The translations under genes and the position numbers were made by a program. From NCBI GenBank assembly GCA_012719015.1, contig JAAYBE010000205.1, forward strand, positions 1 to 7,751: DNA of 7,751 nt, read 5' to 3'. Shown here in pieces: positions 1 through 6,770 of the stretch (position 1 is the first letter of the stretch; each line of letters begins with the position of its first letter). The DNA is from Actinomycetota bacterium. GTDB lineage: Bacteria > Actinomycetota > Thermoleophilia > UBA2241. Under the pieces are notes generated by a model, which saw nothing but the letters and a program-made list of their open reading frames with translations, did not search any database and had not been told where the DNA came from.

Positions 1-168
1 CGCGTCGCTCATCCGCTGCCTGGCGCCTGGGTACAGTCGTTCCTTCTCGAGGAAGAAACAGTAGTCGCAGGCGAGGTTGCAGGTCGAGCCGGTCGGCTTG
101 GCCAGCAGGTGGAACGACGGCGGCAGGGCGTCAGGGAGACGGGTGAGGTAGGGGCCGGCGACCGTCAT
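1..168 (-). CDS. Anaerobic-type sulfatase-maturating enzyme (radical SAM), N-terminal part, cut by window edge
   Basis: Only the first 56 residues are present; the gene runs off the left edge. They contain FHLLAKPTGSTCNLACDYC and then FFLEKERLYP, with cysteines at residues 30, 34 and 37. This is the CxxxCxxC motif that binds the radical-SAM [4Fe-4S] cluster, in the surroundings typical of anaerobic sulfatase-maturating enzymes (anSME). Such enzymes use S-adenosylmethionine in the cytoplasm to oxidise the active-site Cys or Ser of a sulfatase to formylglycine. The ATG at 166-168 is the first possible start, because an in-frame TGA lies just upstream. The Shine-Dalgarno is weak (GAGGA overlapping the end of the preceding gene), which suggests translational coupling. 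The gene lies 23 nt after the DUF2252 gene and is the fourth gene of the sulfatase operon, so its substrate is probably the sulfatase at 1699-4599. The C-terminal SPASM domain expected of the family lies outside the window. Another SPASM radical-SAM peptide modifier is possible but less likely given the sulfatase next door. Confidence 0.88.
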   Translation of the reverse strand, partial: MTVAGPYLTRLPDALPPSFHLLAKPTGSTCNLACDYCFFLEKERLYPGARQRMSDA

Positions 169-191
169 CGTCAGTCACGACGCCGGCGTCC

Positions 192-1643
192 TCACACGCC
201 CTCCCGCGCCGTCAGGCGCCCCGCCTTGACGGCCTCCACGAAGACCTCGTAGTCGCGCTCGTTCTGGTCGGCGTAGCGCTCCGAGAAGTCGAGGATGGCG
301 GCGGTGAACCTGGCACCCTTGCCGAGGTAGGCGGCGATAGCGACGGGGTCCCCGGACCTGGCGTGGGCGCGGGCCAGGGTCCAGCCGCAGAGCCTGCCGT
401 AGAGCGCCAGCCCCGCCGGGATCATGTTCTCGACGTCCGCCGACCCCTTCATGTCGCGGAGCTGCCGCCAGTAGAGGAAGCGCCCTTCGTAGTGACCTCG
501 CGTCCAGCCGAGGAAGATGTCGCTCGCGGCCTGCATCATGCGCTGGCCCTCGACCACGCGCCGGCCCGGCTGCCGGTAGCGGCTCCTCGGCAGGTGGTCC
601 TCGAGCACGGAGCGCGTGGCCTCCTTGACCTGCAGGAAGAGCGGGTCCTCCTGGTCGCGTCCTTGCAGCAGCGCGATGAAGGCCCGCGTCCCCACGCTGC
701 CGACGCCGACGACCTTGCGCGCCACGTCGACCACCTCGAAACGCTCGAGCAGCGCGCGCCGGTCGTGCGGCAGCGTGGCGCGGTACCGGCGCAGCTGCTC
801 GCGGATCACCCGTCGCCACTCCTCGCCGGACAGCCCGTAGACGCCCTCGAGGTCGCGGGCCGGCACGACGAGCGGCGGCCGGCTGACGATACGGTACCGG
901 CCGTCCACATGTTCGGCGAGCTTGGAGAGCGCCTGCAGGCTGTCGCGCGTGCGTGCCTTCTGGAGCGTGCGCTCGGTGGCGGCGACGCGCGTCTTGAGCT
1001 GCTTCGCCGACTTCTTGCCCGTCTTCGCGGCCTGGGTCTGCTGGGCCGCGTGGAGTGTCGCCAGCAGGTCGTCCTCGGCGAGGCGCGCGTACCAGACGTC
1101 GAGGACGCGCCTCGCGGCGAACCCGCCCATCGCATCGACGTACGACCGGACGGCCGCGAGGGCGGCGTCGCGGGTCTGCACCGCGGTGAACCCGTTGTTG
1201 CGCGCCGCGATGACGAAGCTCGCCGTCATGCGCTTGACGTCGTACTCGAACGGACCCGGCAGGGTCTCGTCGAAGTCGTTGAGGTCGAACAACAGCGTGC
1301 GCTCCGGCGAGGCGAAGACGCCGAAGTTGGAGAGGTGCGCGTCGCCGCAGAGCTGCACCTCCAGGCCGGCCCGCGGCGTCTCCCTGAGGTCGGCGGCCAT
1401 GATCTTGGCCGCGCCGCGGTAGAACGTGAACGGCGACGCCATCATGCGTCCGTGTCTGACCGGCACGAGGTCGGGCTCGCGGGTGACGTTCTGCTCCTCG
1501 AGCAGCTCGACCGGGTCGCGTCTGCCCGCGGCGGGCCTCCACTCGGCGTGGCTGCCCGGGTCGACCTCCTTGCGCAGCGCCTTGCCGCGCGCCCGGCGCT
1601 CCTCGAGGCCGGGGTGATGGACCCTGGTGGGCTGCGTGGGCAT
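192..1643 (-). CDS. DUF2252 family protein
   Basis: This 483-residue protein has the length and motifs of full-length DUF2252 proteins: a block around HGRMMASPFTFYRGAA (64-79), GDAHLSNFG (100-108), FDLNDFDE (119-126), GVGSVGTR (313-320), LQVKEA (337-342) and GWTLARAHARSGD (420-432). The family has no established function that I know of. The GDAHxxNFG and NDFDE motifs resemble the catalytic-loop HGDxHxxN and the metal-binding D(F/D) of aminoglycoside-phosphotransferase-like kinases, so a phosphotransferase-like role is an inference only. No signal peptide or membrane segment is visible, so it is probably cytoplasmic. The ATG at 1641-1643 is preceded by a strong AGGAGG (1648-1653). It is the third gene of the operon, 55 nt after the sulfatase and 23 nt before the maturase. 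DUF2252 genes occur in many contexts, so its link to sulfatase function rests on co-transcription alone. Confidence 0.9.
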   Translation of the reverse strand: MPTQPTRVHHPGLEERRARGKALRKEVDPGSHAEWRPAAGRRDPVELLEEQNVTREPDLVPVRHGRMMASPFTFYRGAAKIMAADLRETPRAGLEVQLCGDAHLSNFGVFASPERTLLFDLNDFDETLPGPFEYDVKRMTASFVIAARNNGFTAVQTRDAALAAVRSYVDAMGGFAARRVLDVWYARLAEDDLLATLHAAQQTQAAKTGKKSAKQLKTRVAATERTLQKARTRDSLQALSKLAEHVDGRYRIVSRPPLVVPARDLEGVYGLSGEEWRRVIREQLRRYRATLPHDRRALLERFEVVDVARKVVGVGSVGTRAFIALLQGRDQEDPLFLQVKEATRSVLEDHLPRSRYRQPGRRVVEGQRMMQAASDIFLGWTRGHYEGRFLYWRQLRDMKGSADVENMIPAGLALYGRLCGWTLARAHARSGDPVAIAAYLGKGARFTAAILDFSERYADQNERDYEVFVEAVKAGRLTAREGV

Positions 1644-1698
1644 GTCGCCTCCTCTGTGCAGGCGGGCTGTGGGGCCGGCAAGGGGCCGTGCGGGCGGC

Positions 1699-4599
1699 TC
1701 AGCCGGCCGCGCCGGCCCCGACGGCCTGTGTCTGCTCGTGCTCGTGCAGCGCCTGCTCGCTCTCGTGGTCGGCCGGCTTCAGGTCGAAGACGACCTTCTT
1801 CACGGTACCGGTGAAGGCGTACGGCGCCCTGTCCTCGTAGGCGAGGTCGACGACACCGCCGTTGTCGCGGCCCATGTCCATCCCGGCATAGGTGGTGAAG
1901 ATCAGCGAGATGGTCCTGTCGATCCGCCCTGCGCCGATCCTCTTGTCATTGGCGAACAGGGTGACGTTGCCGCCGGTGCCGGGGTTCGGCTGGTCGGCCT
2001 CGAACAGCATCTTCACGGTCACGTCGCCGGTCGGGATGGGCTCGGTCGACGTCTGCTTGTAGGTATCCACCCCGAGGAACTGGTAGGTGTGGTTGAGCAG
2101 GCCCTTCTCGTCGACCCAGAGGGCGAAGCCGCCGATGAAGTCGGCGAACGCGCAGACGACGCCCTCGGCGCCGCCCTCGGGCACGTGCAGGTGTCCCTCG
2201 ATAGCGTAGGACCGGCCGATGACGCGCGGGATCACGGCCGTCTGCACGTTCTGCACGTCGCCCGCGTACTCGACCCGGGTCACCGTCTGCATCGGCGGCA
2301 GCATGCCGAAGAAGACGGCGTACCCGCCGAGCAGCGGCAGCACGCGGTTGCGCTCGGCCTCCTTCCAGAACAGCGCCTTCAACTCCTCGAGCTTCTCCGG
2401 CTGCTCGGCGGCGAGGTCCTTGGCCTGGCTGAAGTCCTCCGGCAGGTAGTAGAGGTACCACCTGTCCTTCTCAGGGTCCCATTCCCCGCCGGGTGCGAAC
2501 CTCTCGAGCGTCTGCGGCGTGAAGTCCCAGGGCAGCTTGTCGAGCTTGGCGCCGGCCCACCAGCCGTCCTTGTAGATGGCCCGGCTGCCGTACATCTCGA
2601 AGTACTGGGTGGTGTGGCGCTCGGCGGCCTCGGCGTCGTCGAAGCTGTAGAGGAAGCTCGTGCCGTCCATCGGCTCCTGCTCGATGCCGTCCACGGTCTT
2701 CGGCTCCGGGATGCCGAGCGCCTCGAGGATCGTCGGGCCGACGTCGATACAGTGCGTGAACTGGCGCCGCATCGTCGGGTCGGGCACGATCCTGGCCGGC
2801 CAGGCGACGACCATCGGGTTGCGCGTGCCGCCCAGATGGCTGGCCATCTGCTTGCCCCAGGGGAACGGTGTGTTGTTGGCGTGGGCCCAGGCGGCCGCGA
2901 AGTGCGGCGCCGTGTGGAAGCCGCCGAGCTCCTCGATCCCGCCCCACTTGTCGATCAGCTTCAGCTGTTCGTCAGCCTCGAGCACCACCCCGTTGAAGAA
3001 GGTCGTCTCGTTGAAGGAGCCGGTCAGGGTGCCTTCCATGCTGGCGCCGTTGTCGCCCCAGATGTAGATGACGAGCGTGTTCTCCAGCTCGTCCATCTCC
3101 TCGATGGAGTCGATCAGGCGCCCCACGTTCCAGTCGGCGTTCTCCGAGTAGCCGGCGAAGACCTCCATCTGCCGCGCGTAGAGCCTCTTCTGCGCGTCGG
3201 TCAAGGAGTCCCAGGCGGGGAAGAGCTCGGGACGCTCGGAGAGCTCCGTGTCCTGCGGCACGATGCCGAGCTTCTTCTGCCGTTCCAGCGTGGCCTCGCG
3301 GTAGGCGTCCCAGCCGGCGTCGAACCTGCCTTTGTACTTGTCCGCCCAGGACCTGTCGACATGGTGCGGGGCGTGGCTGCAGCCGGTGGAGTAGTAGAGG
3401 AACCACGGCTTGTGCGGGTCGTGGCCGCGGACGGCGTGCAGCCACTCCACGGCCTTGTCGGTGATGTCGTCGGGGAAGTAGTAGAGCTTGTCGCCCTCGC
3501 CCTCCGGGACGCCGAGCGTGGAGTTGTCCTGGGTGATGATCGGGTCGTACTGGCCGGCGGCGCCGGTGAGAAAGCCCCACCAGTGGTCGAAGCCCCAGCC
3601 GAGGGGCCAGTGGTCGAAGGGGCCGGCCGGCCCCATCTCGCGGCCGGGCGTCATGTGCCACTTGCCGAAGCCGCCGGTGACGTAGCCGTTCTCCTTGAGG
3701 ATGCGCGGCAGCGCCGTGCAACTGCGGGGCCGCGTGCCGGTGTAGCCGGGGAACGGCCCCGGGAACTCGGCGATGCCGCCCATGCCGACGCGGTGATGGT
3801 TGCGCCCGGTCAGCATCGCCGCGCGCGTCGGTGAGCAGACGGCCGTGACGTGGAAGGCGTTGTACGTGAGGCCCATCTCCTGCACGCGGCTGAGCGTGGG
3901 CGTGCTGATGCCGCCGCCGAAGGTGTCGGGGCCGCCGAAGCCGGCGTCGTCGATGAGGACGAGCAGGACGTTGGGCGCGCCCTCGGGCGCCGACGGGCCG
4001 GGGATGAAGGACCAGTCCTCGGCCGACTCGGCGATCGTGCGGCCCGTCACGCCGCCGAACCGCTTGTCGGGGATCGGCAGCACGGTGCGGTCGGGGACGA
4101 ACTTCCGGGCGGCCTCCGCCAGCGAGTCCTTGAGGCCGCGCACGCCCTTCTCGTCCATCCGCGCGACCGACCTGGCCGGCGTGGAGAGCACCGACTCGGC
4201 GGCCGGCAGGTCCTCCTCGTCGACCATGGCGATGAGGGCGCCCTGGCCCGCCTTGAGGTTCTCGCCGAGGCCGCTCTTCATGCCCTTCGCGACCTTGTGG
4301 CGCGCGAACGTGCCGACGAGGCCGCCGGCGGCCGCGCCGACGACGATCGAGCCGAGCAGGGGCGGGCTGAACAGGCCGACGAGCAGGCCGACACCGCCGC
4401 CCCAGCCGAGGCCTTTGCGGCCGAGGCGGTCGCCGGTCTGGTGCACCGTCACTTTGCCGCCGGCGTCGCGCTCGACGAGGATCGCGCCCTCGGTGCGGAC
4501 CTTCTTCTCCTTGACCAGCGCCACGAGGGCGTCGAAGTCCCTCTCGGCGGCGGCAGCGGCCGGATAGACGGCCATGATGATGTCGTAGGAATCTCCCAT
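1699..4599 (-). CDS. Sulfatase (arylsulfatase family) with fused N-terminal DUF1269-like membrane domain
   Basis: The product has 966 residues. Residues ~5-165 look like a DUF1269 domain, with an alpha/beta start (YDIIMAVYPA), a glycine-rich hydrophobic hairpin at ~64-100 and a final strand plus helix. From ~175 it is a type I sulfatase. Metal ligands are Asp217/Asp218 (LLVLIDDAGFG) and Asp516/Asn517 (WGDNGAS). CSPTR at 255-259 supplies Cys255 as the formylglycine precursor, followed by LTGRN. GKWH is at 312-315, CSHAPHH at 407-413 and HLGGTRNP at 588-595. The region after ~770 is beta-rich and ends in a His/Glu-rich tail. The enzyme should hydrolyse sulfate esters, but the substrate is unknown. 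There is no Sec or Tat signal peptide, so the catalytic domain is probably cytoplasmic or held at the inner membrane face. The ATG at 4597-4599 has AAGGAG (4605-4610) five nt upstream. It lies 18 nt after the DUF1254 gene, and the likely maturase is two genes downstream. Large actinobacterial arylsulfatases of about 780 residues usually begin near residue 175 of this protein. Confidence 0.93.
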   Translation of the reverse strand: MGDSYDIIMAVYPAAAAAERDFDALVALVKEKKVRTEGAILVERDAGGKVTVHQTGDRLGRKGLGWGGGVGLLVGLFSPPLLGSIVVGAAAGGLVGTFARHKVAKGMKSGLGENLKAGQGALIAMVDEEDLPAAESVLSTPARSVARMDEKGVRGLKDSLAEAARKFVPDRTVLPIPDKRFGGVTGRTIAESAEDWSFIPGPSAPEGAPNVLLVLIDDAGFGGPDTFGGGISTPTLSRVQEMGLTYNAFHVTAVCSPTRAAMLTGRNHHRVGMGGIAEFPGPFPGYTGTRPRSCTALPRILKENGYVTGGFGKWHMTPGREMGPAGPFDHWPLGWGFDHWWGFLTGAAGQYDPIITQDNSTLGVPEGEGDKLYYFPDDITDKAVEWLHAVRGHDPHKPWFLYYSTGCSHAPHHVDRSWADKYKGRFDAGWDAYREATLERQKKLGIVPQDTELSERPELFPAWDSLTDAQKRLYARQMEVFAGYSENADWNVGRLIDSIEEMDELENTLVIYIWGDNGASMEGTLTGSFNETTFFNGVVLEADEQLKLIDKWGGIEELGGFHTAPHFAAAWAHANNTPFPWGKQMASHLGGTRNPMVVAWPARIVPDPTMRRQFTHCIDVGPTILEALGIPEPKTVDGIEQEPMDGTSFLYSFDDAEAAERHTTQYFEMYGSRAIYKDGWWAGAKLDKLPWDFTPQTLERFAPGGEWDPEKDRWYLYYLPEDFSQAKDLAAEQPEKLEELKALFWKEAERNRVLPLLGGYAVFFGMLPPMQTVTRVEYAGDVQNVQTAVIPRVIGRSYAIEGHLHVPEGGAEGVVCAFADFIGGFALWVDEKGLLNHTYQFLGVDTYKQTSTEPIPTGDVTVKMLFEADQPNPGTGGNVTLFANDKRIGAGRIDRTISLIFTTYAGMDMGRDNGGVVDLAYEDRAPYAFTGTVKKVVFDLKPADHESEQALHEHEQTQAVGAGAAG

Positions 4600-4617
4600 C
4601 GCGTCTCCTTGGTCCGG

Positions 4618-5985
4618 CTAGCTCAGCCTGGTGATGGGCGGCAGCGCGTAGCTGCCGTCGAGGATCTCCGTTCGCGGCTGGTAGAGGCGCATGATCGGCC
4701 GGAACGGCCCGTCCGGGGCCGGCAGCCAGTTGGCGGCCTTGTCGCCGTCCGGCGGGTCCTTCTGGATGAAGACGGTCACGCCGCCGTCCGTCTCCCGCCG
4801 CAGTCCCGGCGTCCGGTCGCCGATCGCGTAGCGGTCGATCGGGTTGGCCACGAGGTAGAACTCCGGAGGCGCGTACATGGTCAGCGACCAGAAGGCGTCC
4901 ACCGGAGGCTGCGTCAGCCGCAGCTCGTACCGGTGCGCGCCGTCGAGCGGCCGACCATCGCCGTCGACCCAGATGGTGGCGTAGGTGGCCTCGTACCCGT
5001 GGTTGCCCCACAGCCCCGCGCGGGCGACGACGGCGCGGGTCGCGTAGGCCTGGGCGCGGTCGGCGATCACCCATTCCGGGCCGGCGATCGTGCCGAGCCC
5101 GAGGTGGTCGAGGTTGTAGTCGAAGAGGTGGGTCGTCATCTGCCAGCCGGCGGGCGTGGCGTGGATCTGCTGCATGAGCTCCTCGATCTTCGCCTGCCCG
5201 GCCTTGGCCCCGGCGACCAGGATCGCCGTCTCTTTCGGGTCCATGCCGACGTAGGGCGACTCCTCCTCCGTGAGCCCGAGGCGCCGGCAGGTCGCGAGGA
5301 ACGGCGCGTCCGCCGTCGGAGGCGGGAAAGCGGCGAGGAACGTGCGGCAGCGCTCCCACCACTCGAGCTCCCCGCCCACCCGCGGGTCGGGCTCGGGGAT
5401 GCCGGCGGGTGGGCTCGGATCGCCGTCGCCGCGGTACACGGACAGCGGCGTCAGGCGGAAGGCGTCCTGCAGTGCGTGCACCTCCGGGAGGTCCCGGCCC
5501 CCGTCGACCTGCGTCCGCCCGACGATGACGAAGACCCCGCTCGGGGCGCGCACGACCGGCATGCCCGGCGGCGCGTCCCCGTCGCGCCCCGGGCCGGCGA
5601 GCAGGTAGTCGGCTTCGCCGGTGCCGGTCGCGCGCCGTCCGATGTAGGCGAAGTTGTTCGTCCAGGCGTCGACGAACTGCAGGACGTAGTAACGTCCTCC
5701 CGTGTCCGTGACGTGCAGGACGAGCGGCTCACGTCGCACGTCGCAGACGGCGACCGAGTAGCACGTGTCGTTGTTGGGCGAGACGAACTTGAGGTCAGGG
5801 TCGGCCAGGTCCCGCACGTGGCCGAACTCGTTGTAGGGCGCTCGCGCCGGGAACCCGCCGCTGCCGGCGACGAACGCGGCGCACTCGCGCAGGTTGTACA
5901 CCAGGGGATAGCCGTAGATGTAGGCCTGAGCGGCCTGCTCGATCTGCTCTCGGCCCGCCCCATCTCCTTGTCCCGAGCCGCCCAC
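4618..5985 (-). CDS. DUF1254/DUF1214 domain protein, first gene of the sulfatase operon
   Basis: With the GTG start at 5983-5985 the product has 455 residues. The N-terminal half matches DUF1254: AYIYGYPLVYN at 21-31, SPNNDTCYS at 69-77, and a strand with YYVLQFVDAWTNNFAYIG at ~99-116. The C-terminal part matches DUF1214: FWSLTMYAPPEFYLVANPIDRYAIGDRT within ~365-392, NWLPAP at 419-424 and a final RLYQPRTEILDGSY segment. The function of this two-domain family is not established. Many relatives are exported, but no signal peptide is visible here, so this version is probably cytoplasmic. The same frame stays open upstream to an ATG at 6081, but that start lies inside the tetR coding region, and the ATG at 6021 lies upstream of the predicted transcription start. 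GTG 5985 has AAGGGAG (5991-5997) five nt upstream and fits the domain boundary. As first gene, directly behind the TetR operator, it is likely the most directly controlled member. Co-transcription suggests that it acts on the same compound class as the sulfatase (inference). Confidence 0.88.
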   Translation of the reverse strand: MGGSGQGDGAGREQIEQAAQAYIYGYPLVYNLRECAAFVAGSGGFPARAPYNEFGHVRDLADPDLKFVSPNNDTCYSVAVCDVRREPLVLHVTDTGGRYYVLQFVDAWTNNFAYIGRRATGTGEADYLLAGPGRDGDAPPGMPVVRAPSGVFVIVGRTQVDGGRDLPEVHALQDAFRLTPLSVYRGDGDPSPPAGIPEPDPRVGGELEWWERCRTFLAAFPPPTADAPFLATCRRLGLTEEESPYVGMDPKETAILVAGAKAGQAKIEELMQQIHATPAGWQMTTHLFDYNLDHLGLGTIAGPEWVIADRAQAYATRAVVARAGLWGNHGYEATYATIWVDGDGRPLDGAHRYELRLTQPPVDAFWSLTMYAPPEFYLVANPIDRYAIGDRTPGLRRETDGGVTVFIQKDPPDGDKAANWLPAPDGPFRPIMRLYQPRTEILDGSYALPPITRLS

Positions 5986-5990
5986 AGGCG

Positions 5991-5997
5991 CTCCCTT
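5991..5997 (-). promoter_or_regulatory. Shine-Dalgarno AAGGGAG that sets the GTG start of the DUF1254/DUF1214 gene
   Basis: On the minus strand AAGGGAG is followed by five nt and then GTG (5985-5983). The upstream in-frame ATG at 6021 has no comparable site and lies beyond the operator palindrome. This supports the shorter protein and a leader of about 30 nt. Confidence 0.7.
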
Positions 5998-6003
5998 CTC
6001 ATC

Positions 6004-6019
6004 GTTACCACGTGGTAAC
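6004..6019. promoter_or_regulatory. Perfect 16-bp palindrome, likely TetR-family operator
   Basis: GTTACCACGTGGTAAC is a perfect inverted repeat with no central gap, in the short region between the divergent tetR and DUF1254/DUF1214 genes. Local A/T content (6016-6034) is much higher than in the surrounding coding DNA. TetR-family dimers typically bind such 14-20 bp palindromes beside their own gene. The site starts five bases downstream of the minus-strand -10 box and covers the predicted transcription start, so occupancy should block the operon. It also overlaps the -35 region of a candidate tetR promoter, consistent with autorepression. I did not find a second copy elsewhere in the window by eye. 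Confidence 0.85.
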
Positions 6020-6032
6020 ATATCAATATAGG
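6005..6032 (+). promoter_or_regulatory. Candidate tetR promoter overlapping the operator
   Basis: TTACCA (6005-6010) and TATAGG (6027-6032) are separated by 16 bp. Each matches consensus at 4 of 6 positions, so this is weaker than the opposing promoter. The -35 element lies inside the palindrome, which would give autorepression. Transcription would begin near 6039, leaving a leader of about 27 nt before the TTG start. Confidence 0.4.
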
Positions 6033-6053
6033 TACGGTGGGGTCGTGTTGCAA
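6025..6053 (-). promoter_or_regulatory. Sigma70-type promoter of the sulfatase operon
   Basis: On the minus strand TTGCAA (6053-6048) is followed by a 17-bp spacer and TATATT (6030-6025). The match to consensus is 4 of 6 at -35 and 5 of 6 at -10, with ideal spacing. Transcription would start near 6018, inside the palindrome, leaving a leader of about 30 nt before the GTG start. The promoter lies within the tetR 5' leader, so the two divergent transcription units overlap. No transcript data are available, so the start is a prediction. Confidence 0.68.
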
Positions 6054-6054
6054 C

Positions 6055-6061
6055 AAGGAGG
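6055..6061 (+). promoter_or_regulatory. Shine-Dalgarno AAGGAGG that sets the TTG start of tetR
   Basis: AAGGAGG is followed by four nt and then TTG (6066-6068). The frame is open further upstream to a GTG at 6012, but that codon lies inside the operator palindrome and has no ribosome-binding site. The TTG start is therefore preferred. Confidence 0.72.
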
Positions 6062-6065
6062 GGCG

Positions 6066-6692
6066 TTGAGCAAGAAGTCACGCAAGAGACTGGGGCGGGA
6101 GGAGTCCACGCGGCGGATCCTCGACGCCGCCAGGATGCTGTTCGCGGAGCGCGGCTACACGGCCGTGTCGGTGCGCGAGATCGCCGCCGCCGCGGGCGTG
6201 AGCCACGCCCTCGTGCACCGCTACCTCGGCGGCAAAAAGGAGGTCTACCGGGCCGTGCTCAGCCGCGACGAGGACACCATCCGCGACACCGCCGCCGGTG
6301 AAGAGGACCTCCTGCAGGCGACGCGTCTCATGTTGCGCGAGGCGTGGGAGAAGGAGCGCACGTACGTGCGGCTTCTGGCGCACTCGGCGCTGCACGGCCT
6401 GCCGTTCGACCGTACCATCGGTCACTTCCCCGCCACCGAGCGGCTGATCGAGCTGGCCGCGGCGACGGTCCCGGCGGGCGAGACGAGCGACCCCGCGGGT
6501 CCCGAGCCACGCTTCGTCGTCATCAGTCTCGTGGCGATGCTGTTCGGCTGGGCCGCCGCCAGGGATTGGCTGCTGGCGGCGGCCGGCCTGCAAGACATGA
6601 GCGAGGAGGAGCACTTCGCGGCGTTCGAGCGTGTCGTGCTCGACATCGAGCGCCTGTACTTCCCCTCCCCGGAGGCGCCCGGGGGCTCGTGA
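6066..6692 (+). CDS. TetR/AcrR-family transcriptional repressor
   Basis: The product has 208 residues from the TTG start, a normal length for the family. The N-terminal TetR DNA-binding domain is clear: STRRILDAARMLFAERGY (14-31), then helix-turn-helix segments VREIAAAAG (36-44) and VSHALVHRYL (45-54), then KKEVYRAVL (57-65). The C-terminal ligand-binding half is poorly conserved, as usual. It includes a hydrophobic helix at ~149-175 (FVVISLVAMLFGWAAARDWLL) that may form the dimer interface or part of the pocket. It is divergent from the sulfatase operon, with the 16-bp palindrome between them, so it most likely represses that operon and itself until a small ligand binds. The ligand is unknown; a sulfated compound or its desulfated product would be a reasonable guess. 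Long open frames antisense to this gene are G+C-bias shadows. Confidence 0.93.
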   Translation: MSKKSRKRLGREESTRRILDAARMLFAERGYTAVSVREIAAAAGVSHALVHRYLGGKKEVYRAVLSRDEDTIRDTAAGEEDLLQATRLMLREAWEKERTYVRLLAHSALHGLPFDRTIGHFPATERLIELAAATVPAGETSDPAGPEPRFVVISLVAMLFGWAAARDWLLAAAGLQDMSEEEHFAAFERVVLDIERLYFPSPEAPGGS

Positions 6693-6701
6693 GATGCGGG
6701 A

Positions 6702-6722
6702 CGCGCCGTGCGCGACGGCGCG
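6702..6722. repeat. Short inverted repeat after tetR
   Basis: CGCGCCGT (6702-6709) and ACGGCGCG (6715-6722) form an 8-bp perfect stem with a five-nt loop, starting ten nt after the tetR stop codon. No T-run follows. It could weaken read-through into the DUF1269 gene, act as a weak terminator, or be chance in G+C-rich DNA. Confidence 0.4.
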
Positions 6723-6759
6723 GGAATGGGTAAGAAGTGGCCCGTCATGAACGAAAGCG

Positions 6760-6765
6760 AGGAGG
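6760..6765 (+). promoter_or_regulatory. Shine-Dalgarno AGGAGG that sets the GTG start of the DUF1269 gene
   Basis: AGGAGG is followed by five nt and then GTG (6771-6773). An in-frame ATG at 6747 would add eight residues but has only a weak upstream site. The GTG start puts the conserved strand (ELMVLGF) at the N-terminus, as in family members. Confidence 0.7.
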
Positions 6766-6770
6766 CGAGC

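Noticed and set aside
1644..1698. Possible terminator or separate promoter between the sulfatase and DUF2252 genes
   Set aside because: Only a strong ribosome-binding site and a short direct repeat (GGGGCC twice) are visible; no stem of useful length and no -10/-35 pair were seen, so the genes are kept in one operon.
1627..3834. Long plus-strand open frame of 735 codons opposite the sulfatase
   Set aside because: It is antisense to clear sulfatase motifs, is rich in Val, Arg, Gly and Leu as expected from G+C bias, and has no recognisable domain.
2972..5362. Minus-strand open frame of 796 codons overlapping both the sulfatase and DUF1254/DUF1214 genes in another frame
   Set aside because: It is extremely Arg/Ala/Gly/Pro-rich low-complexity translation across the junction of two real genes, with no family motifs.
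3850..6018. Plus-strand open frame of 722 codons opposite the sulfatase and DUF1254/DUF1214 genes
   Set aside because: It spans two well-supported genes on the other strand and shows no domain motif or convincing ribosome-binding site; it is a compositional shadow.
4618..6081. Long version of the DUF1254/DUF1214 protein starting at ATG 6081
   Set aside because: Its start lies within the tetR coding sequence and upstream of the predicted promoter; the extra 32 residues match no domain, and GTG 5985 has the better ribosome-binding site.
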